From Amycolatopsis roodepoortensis (lineage in GTDB: Bacteria > Actinomycetota > Actinomycetes > Mycobacteriales > Pseudonocardiaceae), in contig NZ_JADBEJ010000005.1 in the NCBI RefSeq assembly GCF_014873915.1, forward strand, positions 3,286,001-3,350,000: 64,000 bases of DNA, written 5' to 3'. The stretch's first letter is position 1; each line of letters opens with the position of its first letter. A model generated the notes under the pieces. It was given only the letters and a program-made list of their open reading frames with translations. It was not told where the DNA came from and did not search any database. The position numbers were made by a program, and so were the translations under genes. Below are positions 16,382-26,483 of this stretch, in pieces.

Positions 16382-17570
16382 GTCGACAGTTTCTCCAGAA
16401 CGTCCGCGAGCGCCCGGGCACCGTGGTCGACGTCCGCCGCTTCGGAGAACTCCTCCGGCGAATGGCTGATGCCGGTGGGATTGCGCACGTAGAGCATCCC
16501 GGACGGGACGAACCCGGCGAGGATCGCGGCGTCGTGCCCGGCGCCGGTCGGCAGTTCCGGTGGCCCGCCCAGCCAGGTGCTCAGGTCACGGCGCAGCGCG
16601 TCGTCGAAGATCACGTCGTCGGAGTACGACTCCCTGGTGGCCTCGACGCGGCAGCCTTCCTGCGCGGCGGCCTCTTCGGCCAGTTTCGCGATCTCGGCGA
16701 CCAGCTCGGGCGTATCCGTGCCCGGCACCCGCGCGTCCAGCCAAAGGTCCACAGTGGACGCGATGACGTTGGTCCCGCCAGGAGTCGGCACGAGCCTGCC
16801 GACGGTCGCCCTCGCGTCGGCGGTCGCGTTCGCCAGTTTCCGCACGGCGAGCACGGTCTCGGCCGCCGGGATCATCGGGTCACGGCGATCGCCGATCAGC
16901 GTCGCACCGGCGTGGTTTCCCTGCCCCTGGAAGGAGAATCGCCATCGGCCGTGCGCGATCACCGTGTTGCCGACGGCAACCGGAGAGCCGAGGTCGATCA
17001 ACCCGCGCCCCTGCTCGACGTGCAGCTCCAGAAACCGCCCGATCAGCCCGAGCCGCTCGGCGTCCCGGCCGACCCGCTCGGGATCGAGGCCGGATTTCGC
17101 CGCCGCCTCGGCGAACGTGACGCCGTCCGGGTCACGCAAACCGCGTGCCTTGTCCGCGTCGATCGTCCCGGTCAGCAGGCGCGAGCCGAGGCACGGCACA
17201 CCGAAGCGGCCGCCCTCCTCCTCGGCGAAGACCACGACGGCGAACGGCTTCGCGGGGCGGAATCCCCTGGCCTGCAAGATTTCCACCGCGTCGAGCGCAC
17301 TCGCGACGCCGAGCGGGCCGTCGAACGCGCCCCCGCCCGGCACCGAGTCGAGATGGCTGCCGGTGACGACCGCGTCCGGGCCGGGGGTGCCCCACCAAGC
17401 CCAGATGTTGCCGTTCCGGTCGGTCTCGACGCCCAGCCCCAGCCGTCCGGCGCGCTCGACGAACCACGCGCGCAGCTCGGTTTCGGCCGCGTCGAAGGCG
17501 TGGCGGGAGTAGCCGCCGCGTTTCGGGTCGCGGCCGACGTCCGAGATCTCCTCCAGCAGCGAGGACGCGG

Positions 17571-17574
<4 letters not shown>
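16378..17574 (-). CDS. M20-family amidohydrolase (allantoate/N-carbamoyl amino acid hydrolase type) in the hut operon
   Basis: A 398-residue zinc-dependent amidase of the hydantoinase/carbamoylase family. The metal-site motifs are GSHLDSVPGGGAFDG, AEEEGGRFG, LHVEQGRGL and the C-terminal GAGHDAAILAGFVPSGM with ISHSPEEF. Family members hydrolyse allantoate, ureidoglycolate or N-carbamoyl amino acids. It is embedded in the hut operon, coupled at both ends (its GTG overlaps the hutU stop and its stop overlaps the hutF ATG). The operon has no recognisable HutG-type N-formylglutamate deformylase. The likely inference is that this enzyme performs that last step, or an equivalent one. The biochemical function is not proven by sequence. 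Confidence 0.85.
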
Positions 17575-19223
<1,649 letters not shown>

Positions 19224-19227
19224 GGGC

Positions 19228-20754
19228 TCAGACCTCCAGTTGGGCCGCGGCGAGGACGGCACCCGACGCGACGAGTTCTTCGGCGGCGGCGATCTCCGGC
19301 GCCAGATGACGGTCGGGGCCGGGGCCCTCGACCTTGGTGCGGACGAGATCCCGGACCCGGCCGGTGACCGGCGACGGGGCCAGGGGCGCGCGCATGTCGA
19401 GGGCGCGCGCGGCGGTGAGCAGTTCGATGGCGAGGACGGTGTTGAGGCCCTCGACGGCCTTGCGCAGCTTGCGCGCGGCGGACCAGCCCATGGAGACGTG
19501 GTCCTCCTGCATGGCGCTGCTGGGGATCGAATCGACCGATGCCGGCACCGCGAGCCGCTTGAGTTCGCTGACCACGGCCGCCTGCGTGTACTGGGCGATC
19601 ATGTGGCCGGAATCGACGCCGGGGTCGAAGGCGAGGAACGGCGGCAGGCCGTGCGACCGGGCCTTGTCGAGCATGCGGTCCGTGCGGCGTTCGGCGATGC
19701 TCGCGACGTCCGCGAGCGGGATGGCGAGGAAGTCGAGCACGTACGCGACCGGGGCGCCGTGGAAGTTTCCGTTCGACTCGACACGGCCGTCGGACAACAC
19801 GACCGGGTTGTCGACCGCGGAGTGGAGTTCACGCTCCGCGACGAGTTCGGCGTGCGTGAGGCTGTCGCGTGCGCCGCCGTGCACCTGGGGCGCGCAGCGG
19901 AGGGAGTACGCGTCCTGGACGCGGTTGCAGTCGGGGCCGCGGTGGCTCTCGACGATCTTCGAGTCCTGGAGCGCCGTCCACATGCGGAGCGCGCTCCTTG
20001 CCTGCCCGGGATGCGGACGCAGCGCCTGGAGATCGGCCGCGAAGGCGCGGTCGGTGCCGAGGAGCGCTTCGACGCTCATCGCCGCGGTGATGTCGGCGGT
20101 GTCGAGAAGCTTGCGAAGGTCGGCCGCGGCCAGCAGGAGCATGCCGAGCATGCCGTCGGTCCCGTTGGTGAGGGCGAGGCCCTCCTTCTCCGCGAGAACG
20201 ACAGGCTCGATGCCAGCGTGCTTCAGCGCTACGCCCGCCTGGACGACTTCGCCGTTGTACTCGACTTCGCCCTCTCCCATCAGCGCGAGCGCGACAGCGG
20301 CCAGAGGCGCGAGGTCGCCGGAGCAGCCGAGGGACCCGTATTCGTGAACGAGCGGCGTGATCCCGGCGTTGAGCAGGGCCGCAAGCGCTTGCGCGGTCTG
20401 CGGCCGGATGCCGGTGTACCCGCTGGCGAGGGTGCGGAGGCGCAGCAGCATCAGCGCGCGCACGACCTCGGTCTCGACGACCGGGCCCGCGCCCGCCGCG
20501 TGCGACCGGATCAGCGACCGCTGAAGCGCGGTGCGGCTTTCGAGCGGGATGTGCCTGGTCGCGAGCGCCCCGAAGCCCGTCGAAACGCCGTACGTCGGCG
20601 ACTCGGCGTGCGCGAGGTTGTCGATGTGCTGCCGCGTCGCGGCGAGGTTCTTCTCGGCCGCTTCGCTGACCGCGACGGGCGAGTGGTCACGGGCGACCGC
20701 GACGACCTGTTCGGGCCGAAGCGGTTCGGAGCCCAGAAGTACGGTTTCCGGCAT
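19228..20754 (-). CDS. hutH: Histidine ammonia-lyase
   Basis: A 508-residue enzyme that removes ammonia from L-histidine to give urocanate. The MIO cofactor loop reads GSLGCSGDLAPLA, with Cys-Ser-Gly in place of the more common Ala-Ser-Gly; both are known to cyclise in this family. Other family blocks are YGVSTGFG near the N-terminus and NGNFHGAP and QEDHVSMGW further on. The ATG at 20754 gives the conserved N-terminus MPETVLLG; another ATG lies seven codons upstream. It is the first gene of the five-gene hut operon and is divergent from the IclR regulator across a gap mostly filled with repeats. Confidence 0.95.
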   Translation of the reverse strand: MPETVLLGSEPLRPEQVVAVARDHSPVAVSEAAEKNLAATRQHIDNLAHAESPTYGVSTGFGALATRHIPLESRTALQRSLIRSHAAGAGPVVETEVVRALMLLRLRTLASGYTGIRPQTAQALAALLNAGITPLVHEYGSLGCSGDLAPLAAVALALMGEGEVEYNGEVVQAGVALKHAGIEPVVLAEKEGLALTNGTDGMLGMLLLAAADLRKLLDTADITAAMSVEALLGTDRAFAADLQALRPHPGQARSALRMWTALQDSKIVESHRGPDCNRVQDAYSLRCAPQVHGGARDSLTHAELVAERELHSAVDNPVVLSDGRVESNGNFHGAPVAYVLDFLAIPLADVASIAERRTDRMLDKARSHGLPPFLAFDPGVDSGHMIAQYTQAAVVSELKRLAVPASVDSIPSSAMQEDHVSMGWSAARKLRKAVEGLNTVLAIELLTAARALDMRAPLAPSPVTGRVRDLVRTKVEGPGPDRHLAPEIAAAEELVASGAVLAAAQLEV

Positions 20755-20834
20755 AGCCCCATTGGACAACGCCATGCCCGCTGGTGGGCGGCGCCAACCG
20801 GTGGTTGTGTCTGGTATCCAAGACACGCACGGTG

Positions 20835-21083
20835 GGAGCAAGGGACCTTTGCTACCGCTTTCGCCATCGAGGTCGAGTTGTGTGGAAATAGAGACGTTGA
20901 GTGTCCCTATATCCACACACCCCGCACTCCGCGTAGCGGCGCCTACCGACCGTGTGGATTTTGGTGCGTTGGATGACCCGAAACCCACACAGTCACCGCT
21001 CCCACCTGCGAAAAGAGAGCAAGGGACCTTTGCTACCGCTCTCTCAACGTTGAGGCAAGTGGTAGCAAAGGTCCCTTGCTCCC
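20835..21083. repeat. Mosaic of intergenic repeats (composite copy 2) in the hutH/iclR gap
   Basis: The 355-base gap 20755-21109 contains no gene. It holds a GCAAGGGACCTTTGC element (20835-20858), a GTGTGGAAATAG-bounded palindrome (20880-20921), a GTGTGGAT-bounded palindrome (20950-20996), a second element (21015-21039), a TCTCAACGTTGAG palindrome (21041-21054) and an inverted element (21060-21083). Read in reverse, 21054 down to 20835 matches 8049-8233 block for block. Only about 75 bases on the hutH side and 25 on the iclR side are free of repeat, so promoters probably lie inside or at the edge of it. Confidence 0.85.
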
Positions 21084-21109
21084 CCGCCGAAACGAAACAG
21101 GAGGTCGAC

Positions 21110-21895
21110 ATGGGCGAGAGCAGCGAAGTACCAGCCCTGCGACGCGGCCTCGGCATCCTTCGCGCCCTCGCCGCACGGCCGGGCCCGGTGTCGGCGGCCG
21201 CGATCGCGCGCGAGCTCGGCCTCCCGCGCTCGACGACGTATCACCTGCTCGCCGAACTGGAGGCCGCCGGATTCGTGACGCACTTGCCCGCGGAGCGCCG
21301 CTACGGCCTCGGTATCGCCGCGTTCGAACTCGGCTCGGCCTACCTGCGGCACGACCCGTTGGAGCGGCTCGCGCTCCCGCTGCTGCGCAAACTCGCCGAC
21401 CGCGTCGGCCACACCGCGCATCTGGGCGTGCTTCACGGCAACGAGTCGCTCTACCTGGTCAAAGAGCGCCCCACGCGCCCGGAAACGCTGGTGACCGAGG
21501 TCGGCGTCCGGCTGCCGGGCCAGCTCACGGCGTCGGGCAGGGCGATGCTGCGGCATCTGCCGTCGCCGCATGTCCGCGCGCTCTTCCCGAACGCGTCGGC
21601 TTTCGTCCTGCGCACCGGTCGCGGCCCGCGCACCCTCGCCGAGCTGCGCCGGACGCTGAACGCGGAGGGCAGGCTCGGCTGGGCGGTCGAAGACGGACAC
21701 GTCACCGAAGGATTCGCCTCGGTGGCCTGCCCGGTCTTCGACCACGGCGGCCGGCCGATGGCCGCGATCAGCGTGACCCTCCGCCACCTCTGCCCGGGAG
21801 CCGAGGGGTGTGAGGAGACTTGGCCGGACCTCGCCGAGGAGGTCCGTCTGACCGCGGCCGAACTGACCACCCGGATCGGGGGTCAGATGCGCTGA
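21110..21895 (+). CDS. IclR-family transcriptional regulator, likely of the hut operon
   Basis: A 261-residue regulator. The N-terminal winged helix is LRRGLGILRALAARPGPVSAAAIARELGLPRSTTYHLLAELEAAGFV, and the C-terminal IclR ligand-binding domain follows (ETLVTEVGVRLPGQLTASGRAML, then GFASVACPVFDHGGRPMAAISVT). The ATG at 21110 has a strong ribosome-binding site (ACAGGAGG). The divergent position next to hutH makes it the likely hut regulator, with urocanate or histidine as a plausible ligand, but that is inference. The 3' end overlaps the small minus-strand ORF at 21883 by 13 bases. Confidence 0.9.
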   Translation: MGESSEVPALRRGLGILRALAARPGPVSAAAIARELGLPRSTTYHLLAELEAAGFVTHLPAERRYGLGIAAFELGSAYLRHDPLERLALPLLRKLADRVGHTAHLGVLHGNESLYLVKERPTRPETLVTEVGVRLPGQLTASGRAMLRHLPSPHVRALFPNASAFVLRTGRGPRTLAELRRTLNAEGRLGWAVEDGHVTEGFASVACPVFDHGGRPMAAISVTLRHLCPGAEGCEETWPDLAEEVRLTAAELTTRIGGQMR

Positions 21896-22098
21896 GCGTG
21901 CTTCTTCTGGACTCCCTCGAGCCCGAGCATCGCCAGCAGTTCAGCACAGTCGAGGGCGTCCGAAGCGTGCCCTGCGACGGTTCGAGCGGCTCGGCCGTTC
22001 TGCAGCGTGAGGCGGACTTCTTCCTCCGCTCGCACACCGGCCATCCGGCTCTGGTCTTCAGCGGGGTCGGGACGACTGGAATGCCTAGCCCAGGTCAT
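21883..22098 (-). CDS. Small hypothetical protein
   Basis: A 71-residue ORF, unrecognised. The ATG at 22098 follows AAGGTGGCAG, a usable ribosome-binding site. The chain is hydrophilic with a central EEEVRLTLQNGRAARTVAG and a C-terminal segment ALDCAELLAMLGLEGVQKKH. Third positions are G/C-rich but the evidence for coding is modest. It is convergent with, and overlaps, the IclR gene. The frame stays open upstream to 22170, with no good start there. Confidence 0.45.
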   Translation of the reverse strand: MTWARHSSRPDPAEDQSRMAGVRAEEEVRLTLQNGRAARTVAGHASDALDCAELLAMLGLEGVQKKHAQRI

Positions 22099-22233
22099 CT
22101 GCCACCTTCTTCCGGCCCTCCGGCGACACGGGGTCGTTTCGAAAGAGGGCCATGGTCGGACACTCAGCATGACATCCCACCCCGCGACAGTTCCCGGCGC
22201 GGGTGAATTGAGACAAAAAAGATCTAGATTTCG

Positions 22234-22971
22234 CTACTCTCCGTGATTCAGAAATTCTTCCAAAAGCCGGTTGAACGGCGCGCCGGTGTCGGGCACCAGA
22301 TGCCCCATCCCCCGCACGACGTCCCGGCGCGCTCCGGTCCCGTCCGCGATCGCGTCGGCGATGATTTCGTACTCCGGCCGATGGTCCCCGGTGATCACGA
22401 GCATCGGGAAACCCGCGGACGCCAGCACATCGAGCGGCAGCTCCGCGTCTCCCGGCGGCCGCATCCCGACCAACGCGCGGGCGCCACGCCGCAGCGTCTC
22501 CGGTACCGGATCGGGGATCGGCAACGGCACACCGGCCAGCGGGAAGAACGCCTTGAACACTTCGCGAGGATCGTCGAGCGGCCCGTCGAGGAACCTCCGC
22601 AGCTCGGCGTCCCACGCGTCGACGACCTCGTCGCCACGGACGATCCCGGCCGCTGGCGGTTCGACCACGGTGAGCGTCCGGACCATCTCCGGCCGCCGTG
22701 CGGCGGCGAGCATCGTGACGATCGCGCCGTACGACAGCCCGACCAAATGCGCGGGCTCGTCGAGCACCTGCTCCGCGATCAACTCCGCGTCGGCTTCGAA
22801 ATCCTGTACGCCGTCCGGCGATTTCCCGTGCCCGGGACGATCCGGCGCGAGCAGCGTCCACCGCTCGGTCAACGGGCGCTGAGCCCGCCACGCCTCCCGG
22901 CCGCCGAGCAGCACGCCGTGCACGAGTACGACACGCGGACCGGATCCCCACTGGTGCACATGAAGGCGCAT
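22234..22971 (-). CDS. Alpha/beta-fold hydrolase
   Basis: A 245-residue soluble hydrolase. The oxyanion-hole segment is LVHGVLLGG, the nucleophile elbow GLSYGA has serine at about residue 90, the acid is likely in VITGDHRPEYE, and the catalytic histidine is in RGMGHLVPDT. The APDRPGHGKS block before the nucleophile is typical of esterase/haloperoxidase-like members. The ATG at 22971 is preferred because it places the first beta strand (LHVHQWGSGPRVVLVHG) at the N-terminus; an alternative start is eight codons upstream. No partner genes indicate a substrate. Confidence 0.85.
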   Translation of the reverse strand: MRLHVHQWGSGPRVVLVHGVLLGGREAWRAQRPLTERWTLLAPDRPGHGKSPDGVQDFEADAELIAEQVLDEPAHLVGLSYGAIVTMLAAARRPEMVRTLTVVEPPAAGIVRGDEVVDAWDAELRRFLDGPLDDPREVFKAFFPLAGVPLPIPDPVPETLRRGARALVGMRPPGDAELPLDVLASAGFPMLVITGDHRPEYEIIADAIADGTGARRDVVRGMGHLVPDTGAPFNRLLEEFLNHGE

Positions 22972-23041
22972 GCTCAGGAGCCTAGGCCGACGCAAAGAAG
23001 CGGCCTCACCCCCTCAGGGGCAGGGCCGCTCCGTCGACCAG

Positions 23042-23411
23042 TGGAGGTGCCGGGAATTGAACCCGGGTCCTCTGGCGCATCACCAGGGCTTCTCCGTGCG
23101 CAGTCCGCTATGTCTCTACTTGACCCCTTCAGTCACGCGAACAAGCTGAAGTGACGGGCCCAGCCACTGTTTGTTTCCCAACCACACCCCGCGGCCGGGT
23201 GTAGCGGTAAGCCTCCTAGCTGATGCCGGTGACCGGGTCGGAGGCGACCCCGGACCGACAGAGTTGCTCTACTGCTTAGGCAGCAAGAGCGAACTCGCGC
23301 TGGCTCTTAGGCTCGGCGCTTATTGGTTTGCGATGACGCTTACGGTGGTCTCTCGCCTGCACCGGCACGCTTCTCCTGATTCAACGTCCAAAGTCGAAAC
23401 CGTTCACCCCC
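23042..23411 (-). ncRNA. ssrA: tmRNA (ribosome rescue RNA)
   Basis: The minus strand starts GGGGGTGAACGGTTTCGACTT, the standard tmRNA 5' end, and ends with the T-arm GGGTTCAATTCCC and acceptor strand CACCTCC, which pairs with GGGGGTG. CCA is not encoded. The tag reading frame ends ...SQREFALAA followed by TAA (23276-23278); upstream codons read AEPK, so the tag is about 13 residues, though the exact resume codon is uncertain. The RNA tags stalled peptides for proteolysis together with SmpB, encoded 5.3 kb away on the same strand. Confidence 0.95.
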
Positions 23412-23432
23412 TTGGTGGGATACAACCTGTAC

Positions 23433-23460
23433 ATCATAACGCGGACGGCAACCGGGTTAA
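23433..23460 (-). promoter_or_regulatory. Probable ssrA promoter
   Basis: On the minus strand TTAACC (23460-23455) and TATGAT (23438-23433) are separated by 16 bases, a reasonable sigma-70-type promoter just upstream of the tmRNA 5' end. The -35 box is weak. No gene is seen between 23412 and 23566. Confidence 0.5.
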
Positions 23461-23566
23461 TCCCGCAGGTGGGGCTAGCCCTACCTGGGAGATGCCCGCG
23501 CGCACCATGTCACCGGACGCCCGCGGACGCGATGCTGGACTCCTCGAACAGGAGAGGAGCACGACC

Positions 23567-24244
23567 ATGAGTTCGCTGGCGGCCGAGCGGGAGCTGAGCA
23601 GGTCCGATCCGTCGTTCGGCGGCTCGCTGGTCTACCTGCTGATGAACCTGCCGATGGGCGTCCTGGCCTTCGCACTCCTGATGTCCTTCATCTCGGCGGG
23701 CATCGGCACGGCGATCGTCTGGATCGGGTTGCCGCTGCTCGCGCTGGTGATCCTGACGGTCCGCGGCGCGGCCCGAATGGAGCGCGCCCGGGTGTACGCG
23801 CTGCTCGACCGCTACATCGACCTGCCGTACCTCCCGTTGCCCGTCGCCGGCCAGTCCGTGCGCTGGAAGGCGCGGCTGAAGGACGGCTCCACCTGGCGCG
23901 ACCTCGGGTACTTCTTCCTGCTCTTCCCGCTCGGGATCATCGAGTTCGTCCTGGTCACGGTGTTCTGGTCGACCAGCCTCGGCCTCGCCGGCCTGCCGAT
24001 CTACTACCGCTTCCTGCCCGGTGGCGAGTACCGCTTCCCGACCTGGGAGAACGCGTGGTTCACCGTCGATTCGACGGTTTCGGCCCTGCCTTGGGCGGCA
24101 CTCGGCGTGCTCTGCATCGCCCTCTCGGTAGCGTTGACGAAGGCGCTGGCCGGGATGCACGCCCGGCTGGCGACGGCGCTGCTCGGGCCGACCCACGCCC
24201 AGCGCCGCCGTCTGGAGGATTCATGGGGCGAGGTTCACGGATGA
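23567..24244 (+). CDS. Putative sensor-domain membrane protein
   Basis: A 225-residue membrane protein matching the pattern of the 'putative sensor' domain usually fused to or placed before actinobacterial histidine kinases. It has paired hydrophobic segments around residues 25-60 and 105-175, with the conserved GSTWRDLGYFFLLFPLGI motif between them. The ATG at 23567 has a clear ribosome-binding site (AGGAGAGGAG). Its stop overlaps the kinase start (ATGA). The kinase downstream contains its own related membrane module (TTWRDLAYLMAAFPLA), so this is a duplicated sensor half-domain feeding the same pathway. Confidence 0.8.
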   Translation: MSSLAAERELSRSDPSFGGSLVYLLMNLPMGVLAFALLMSFISAGIGTAIVWIGLPLLALVILTVRGAARMERARVYALLDRYIDLPYLPLPVAGQSVRWKARLKDGSTWRDLGYFFLLFPLGIIEFVLVTVFWSTSLGLAGLPIYYRFLPGGEYRFPTWENAWFTVDSTVSALPWAALGVLCIALSVALTKALAGMHARLATALLGPTHAQRRRLEDSWGEVHG

Positions 24245-25380
24245 CGATCGACCAGCAGGTACAGCAGGTGGGGATCCCCCGCCCCCGGCCGTTGAGGTCG
24301 ATCGTCTACATGATCGTCAGCTTCGTGTTCCGGCTTCTCCAGTTCGTTCTCATCGTCACCGGCCTGGCGGTCGGCATCGCGACGGCGGTGGTGTGGATCG
24401 GCTTCCCGATCCTCATGGCCACGACCAGCTTCATCCGCTGGTCCGCCGACCGCGAGCGCGGCTGGGCGCGCACGATGCTCGAGACCCCGCTCGAGCCGGT
24501 CGAGCGTCTTCCGGTCGAGGGGCTTTCGCTGGTCAAACGCTGGCTGACCCGCTTGACCGACGCGACGACCTGGCGCGACCTCGCCTACCTGATGGCGGCG
24601 TTCCCGTTGGCCTGTCTGGAGCTGCCGATCGCGATCGCGTCGATCGTGCTCCTGCCGATGGCGATCTGGGTGACCCCGTGGGTCGGATGGCTGCACGGCA
24701 ACCTGGCGTACTCGCTGCTCGGCCCGAACCGCGCCGCGAAGCTGGAACAGAAGGCCGAGCGGCTGCAGGCGTCGCGGGCTCGCGGTGTCGACGCCGCCGA
24801 GGCCGAACGCCGCCGCATCGAGCGAGACCTGCACGACGGCGCCCAGCAGCGCCTGGTCGCCGTCGCGATGAGCCTCGGCCGCGCGAAGTCGAAGTTCGAC
24901 CAGGACCCGAACGCGGTACGCGAACTGATCGACGAAGCACACCTCGACGCCAAGCTCGCGGTGTCCGAACTGCGCGATCTCGCCCGCGGGATCTACCCGG
25001 CCGTGCTCGGCGACCGCGGTCTCGACGCCGCCTTGTCCGCGCAGGCCGCGAAATCGCCGATCCACGTCGACGTCGAGGTGGACGTCGAACCGCGGCCGCC
25101 GGCGGCGGTCGAGACGACGGCCTACTTCATCGTCGGCGAGACGCTGACGAACATCGCGAAGCATTCGGGAGCGACCGAAGCGAGCGTGAAGGTGTGGCGC
25201 ACCGAAGCGATGGTCATCGTCGAGATCACCGACAACGGGCACGGGGGCGCCGAAGTCCGGCCAGGTGGCGGCCTCGCCGGGCTCGCCGACCGGGCGGCAA
25301 CGATCGACGGCGTGATCACCGTCGTCAGCCCGCCCGGTGGCCCGACGGTGATTCGCGCGGACCTGCCGTGCCAATGGTGA
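24241..25380 (+). CDS. Sensor histidine kinase (HisKA_3)
   Basis: A 379-residue kinase. The N-terminal 155 residues form a sensor membrane module with hydrophobic segments near residues 25-60 and 113-150. A dimerisation motif RRRIERDLHDGAQQRLVA follows, with phospho-histidine at about 198. The ATPase domain has the N-box in GETLTNIAKHSGA and the G-box in GGGLAGLADRAATI. It is translationally coupled to the sensor protein upstream and lies 52 bases before the response regulator, with a hairpin in between. The signal is unknown. Confidence 0.92.
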   Translation: MTIDQQVQQVGIPRPRPLRSIVYMIVSFVFRLLQFVLIVTGLAVGIATAVVWIGFPILMATTSFIRWSADRERGWARTMLETPLEPVERLPVEGLSLVKRWLTRLTDATTWRDLAYLMAAFPLACLELPIAIASIVLLPMAIWVTPWVGWLHGNLAYSLLGPNRAAKLEQKAERLQASRARGVDAAEAERRRIERDLHDGAQQRLVAVAMSLGRAKSKFDQDPNAVRELIDEAHLDAKLAVSELRDLARGIYPAVLGDRGLDAALSAQAAKSPIHVDVEVDVEPRPPAAVETTAYFIVGETLTNIAKHSGATEASVKVWRTEAMVIVEITDNGHGGAEVRPGGGLAGLADRAATIDGVITVVSPPGGPTVIRADLPCQW

Positions 25381-25386
25381 CCCGCT

Positions 25387-25418
25387 CGTGAGTGAATAGG
25401 CTCTGCCATTCACTCACG
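25387..25418. terminator. Hairpin between kinase and response-regulator genes
   Basis: Arms CGTGAGTGAAT and ATTCACTCACG (11 bp, perfect) enclose a 10-base loop. It follows the kinase stop by seven bases and precedes the regulator ATG by 14, so it would act as an intra-operon attenuator or an mRNA processing/stability element. It shares its ends with the palindrome at 4259-4300. Confidence 0.65.
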
Positions 25419-25432
25419 ACGCTGGGGGCAGC

Positions 25433-26074
25433 ATGCGGGTTGTCATCGCCGAAGACGCGGTTCTGTTGCGCGCGGGGGTGATCCGCCTGCTCGCCGACGA
25501 GGACATCGAGACCGTCGCCGCCGTGGACAACGGCGAAGACCTGCTGGTGGCGGTCAAGGAACATCGGCCGGACCTCGCGATCGTCGACGTGCGAATGCCG
25601 CCCACCTTCACCGACGAGGGCCTGCGCGCGGCACTGGGCGCCCGCGAGGTCATCCCGGGCCTGCCCGTCCTCGTGCTCTCCCAGTACGTCGAGGAGAGCT
25701 ACGCCGTCGAGCTCCTGTCCGGCGGTGCGGGCGGAGTCGGTTACCTGCTCAAGGAACGCGTCGCCGACGTCGCGGACTTCCTCGACGCGGTCAAGCGGGT
25801 CGCCGGCGGCGGCACGGCCATCGACCCGGACGTCATCGCGCAGCTGATGGCCCGTGGCCGCAAGAACCCGCTGGACGCGCTCACCGCCCGCGAGTCCGAG
25901 GTGCTGGGCCTGATGGCGCAGGGCCTGTCGAACACCGCCATCGCGAACTCGCTCGTCGTTTCGCACGGCGCGGTCGAAAAGCACATCGGCAACATCTTCT
26001 CGAAGCTCGGTCTCGAAGCCAGTTCGGTGGAACACCGCCGGGTCCGCGCGGTGCTCACTTACTTAGGACGCTGA
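25433..26074 (+). CDS. NarL/LuxR-family response regulator
   Basis: A 213-residue regulator with receiver domain (MRVVIAEDAVLLRAG; phospho-aspartate 52 in LAIVDVRMPP) and C-terminal HTH (LTARESEVLGLMAQGLSNTAIANSLVVSHGAVEKHIGNIFSKLGL). The PPTFTDEGLRAA segment after the aspartate is common in regulators paired with the sensor/kinase modules upstream. It is the partner of the kinase ending at 25380. The start ATG lies directly after the intergenic hairpin, so its translation may be tuned separately from that of the kinase. Confidence 0.92.
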   Translation: MRVVIAEDAVLLRAGVIRLLADEDIETVAAVDNGEDLLVAVKEHRPDLAIVDVRMPPTFTDEGLRAALGAREVIPGLPVLVLSQYVEESYAVELLSGGAGGVGYLLKERVADVADFLDAVKRVAGGGTAIDPDVIAQLMARGRKNPLDALTARESEVLGLMAQGLSNTAIANSLVVSHGAVEKHIGNIFSKLGLEASSVEHRRVRAVLTYLGR

Positions 26075-26156
26075 AGTAGCTCTTGGTGGCGAAGCCGTCA
26101 CTCACCTAACATGGGCAGACTGTCAGGTGAGTGCCGAGCCGAACCGAGGAGGACCC

Positions 26157-26390
26157 ATGACCGACAGGCCCTCCCACAGCGCGCGCTTCTTCGGCGGCCC
26201 ACTCGACGGACGCGTCCAGGAGTTCGGTGACACCGAGCCCGTCGCGGGCACGGTCCTCAAACACGTCCATCTGCACGACGGGCCGAAGATCGAGACCCGC
26301 TACGAACTCGGTCTCGCCGAGGACGACTGCTGGGAGTTCCGGCTGTGTCCCGCCCCGCTCCCGGAGCCCGAGACCGACGGCGTGGGGTAG
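26157..26390 (+). CDS. Small hypothetical protein
   Basis: A 77-residue soluble protein with a good ribosome-binding site (CGAGGAGGA) before the ATG at 26157. The sequence begins MTDRPSHSARFFGGPLDGRVQEF and has a His-rich central strand pair (KHVHLHDGPKIETRYELGL) and a Pro-rich acidic end. The FFGGPLDG motif is seen in many short actinobacterial proteins of unknown function. There is no membrane segment. It stands alone after a response regulator and before an acyltransferase. Confidence 0.7.
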   Translation: MTDRPSHSARFFGGPLDGRVQEFGDTEPVAGTVLKHVHLHDGPKIETRYELGLAEDDCWEFRLCPAPLPEPETDGVG

Positions 26391-26483
26391 GGAAAACTCC
26401 ACCTTCCGAGGGCGAAAACAGGAAGATCGATACGGCGGCCCGCACCGCTGTTTTCGCGGCCTCCAAGCACCAGGCTCTTTTCC

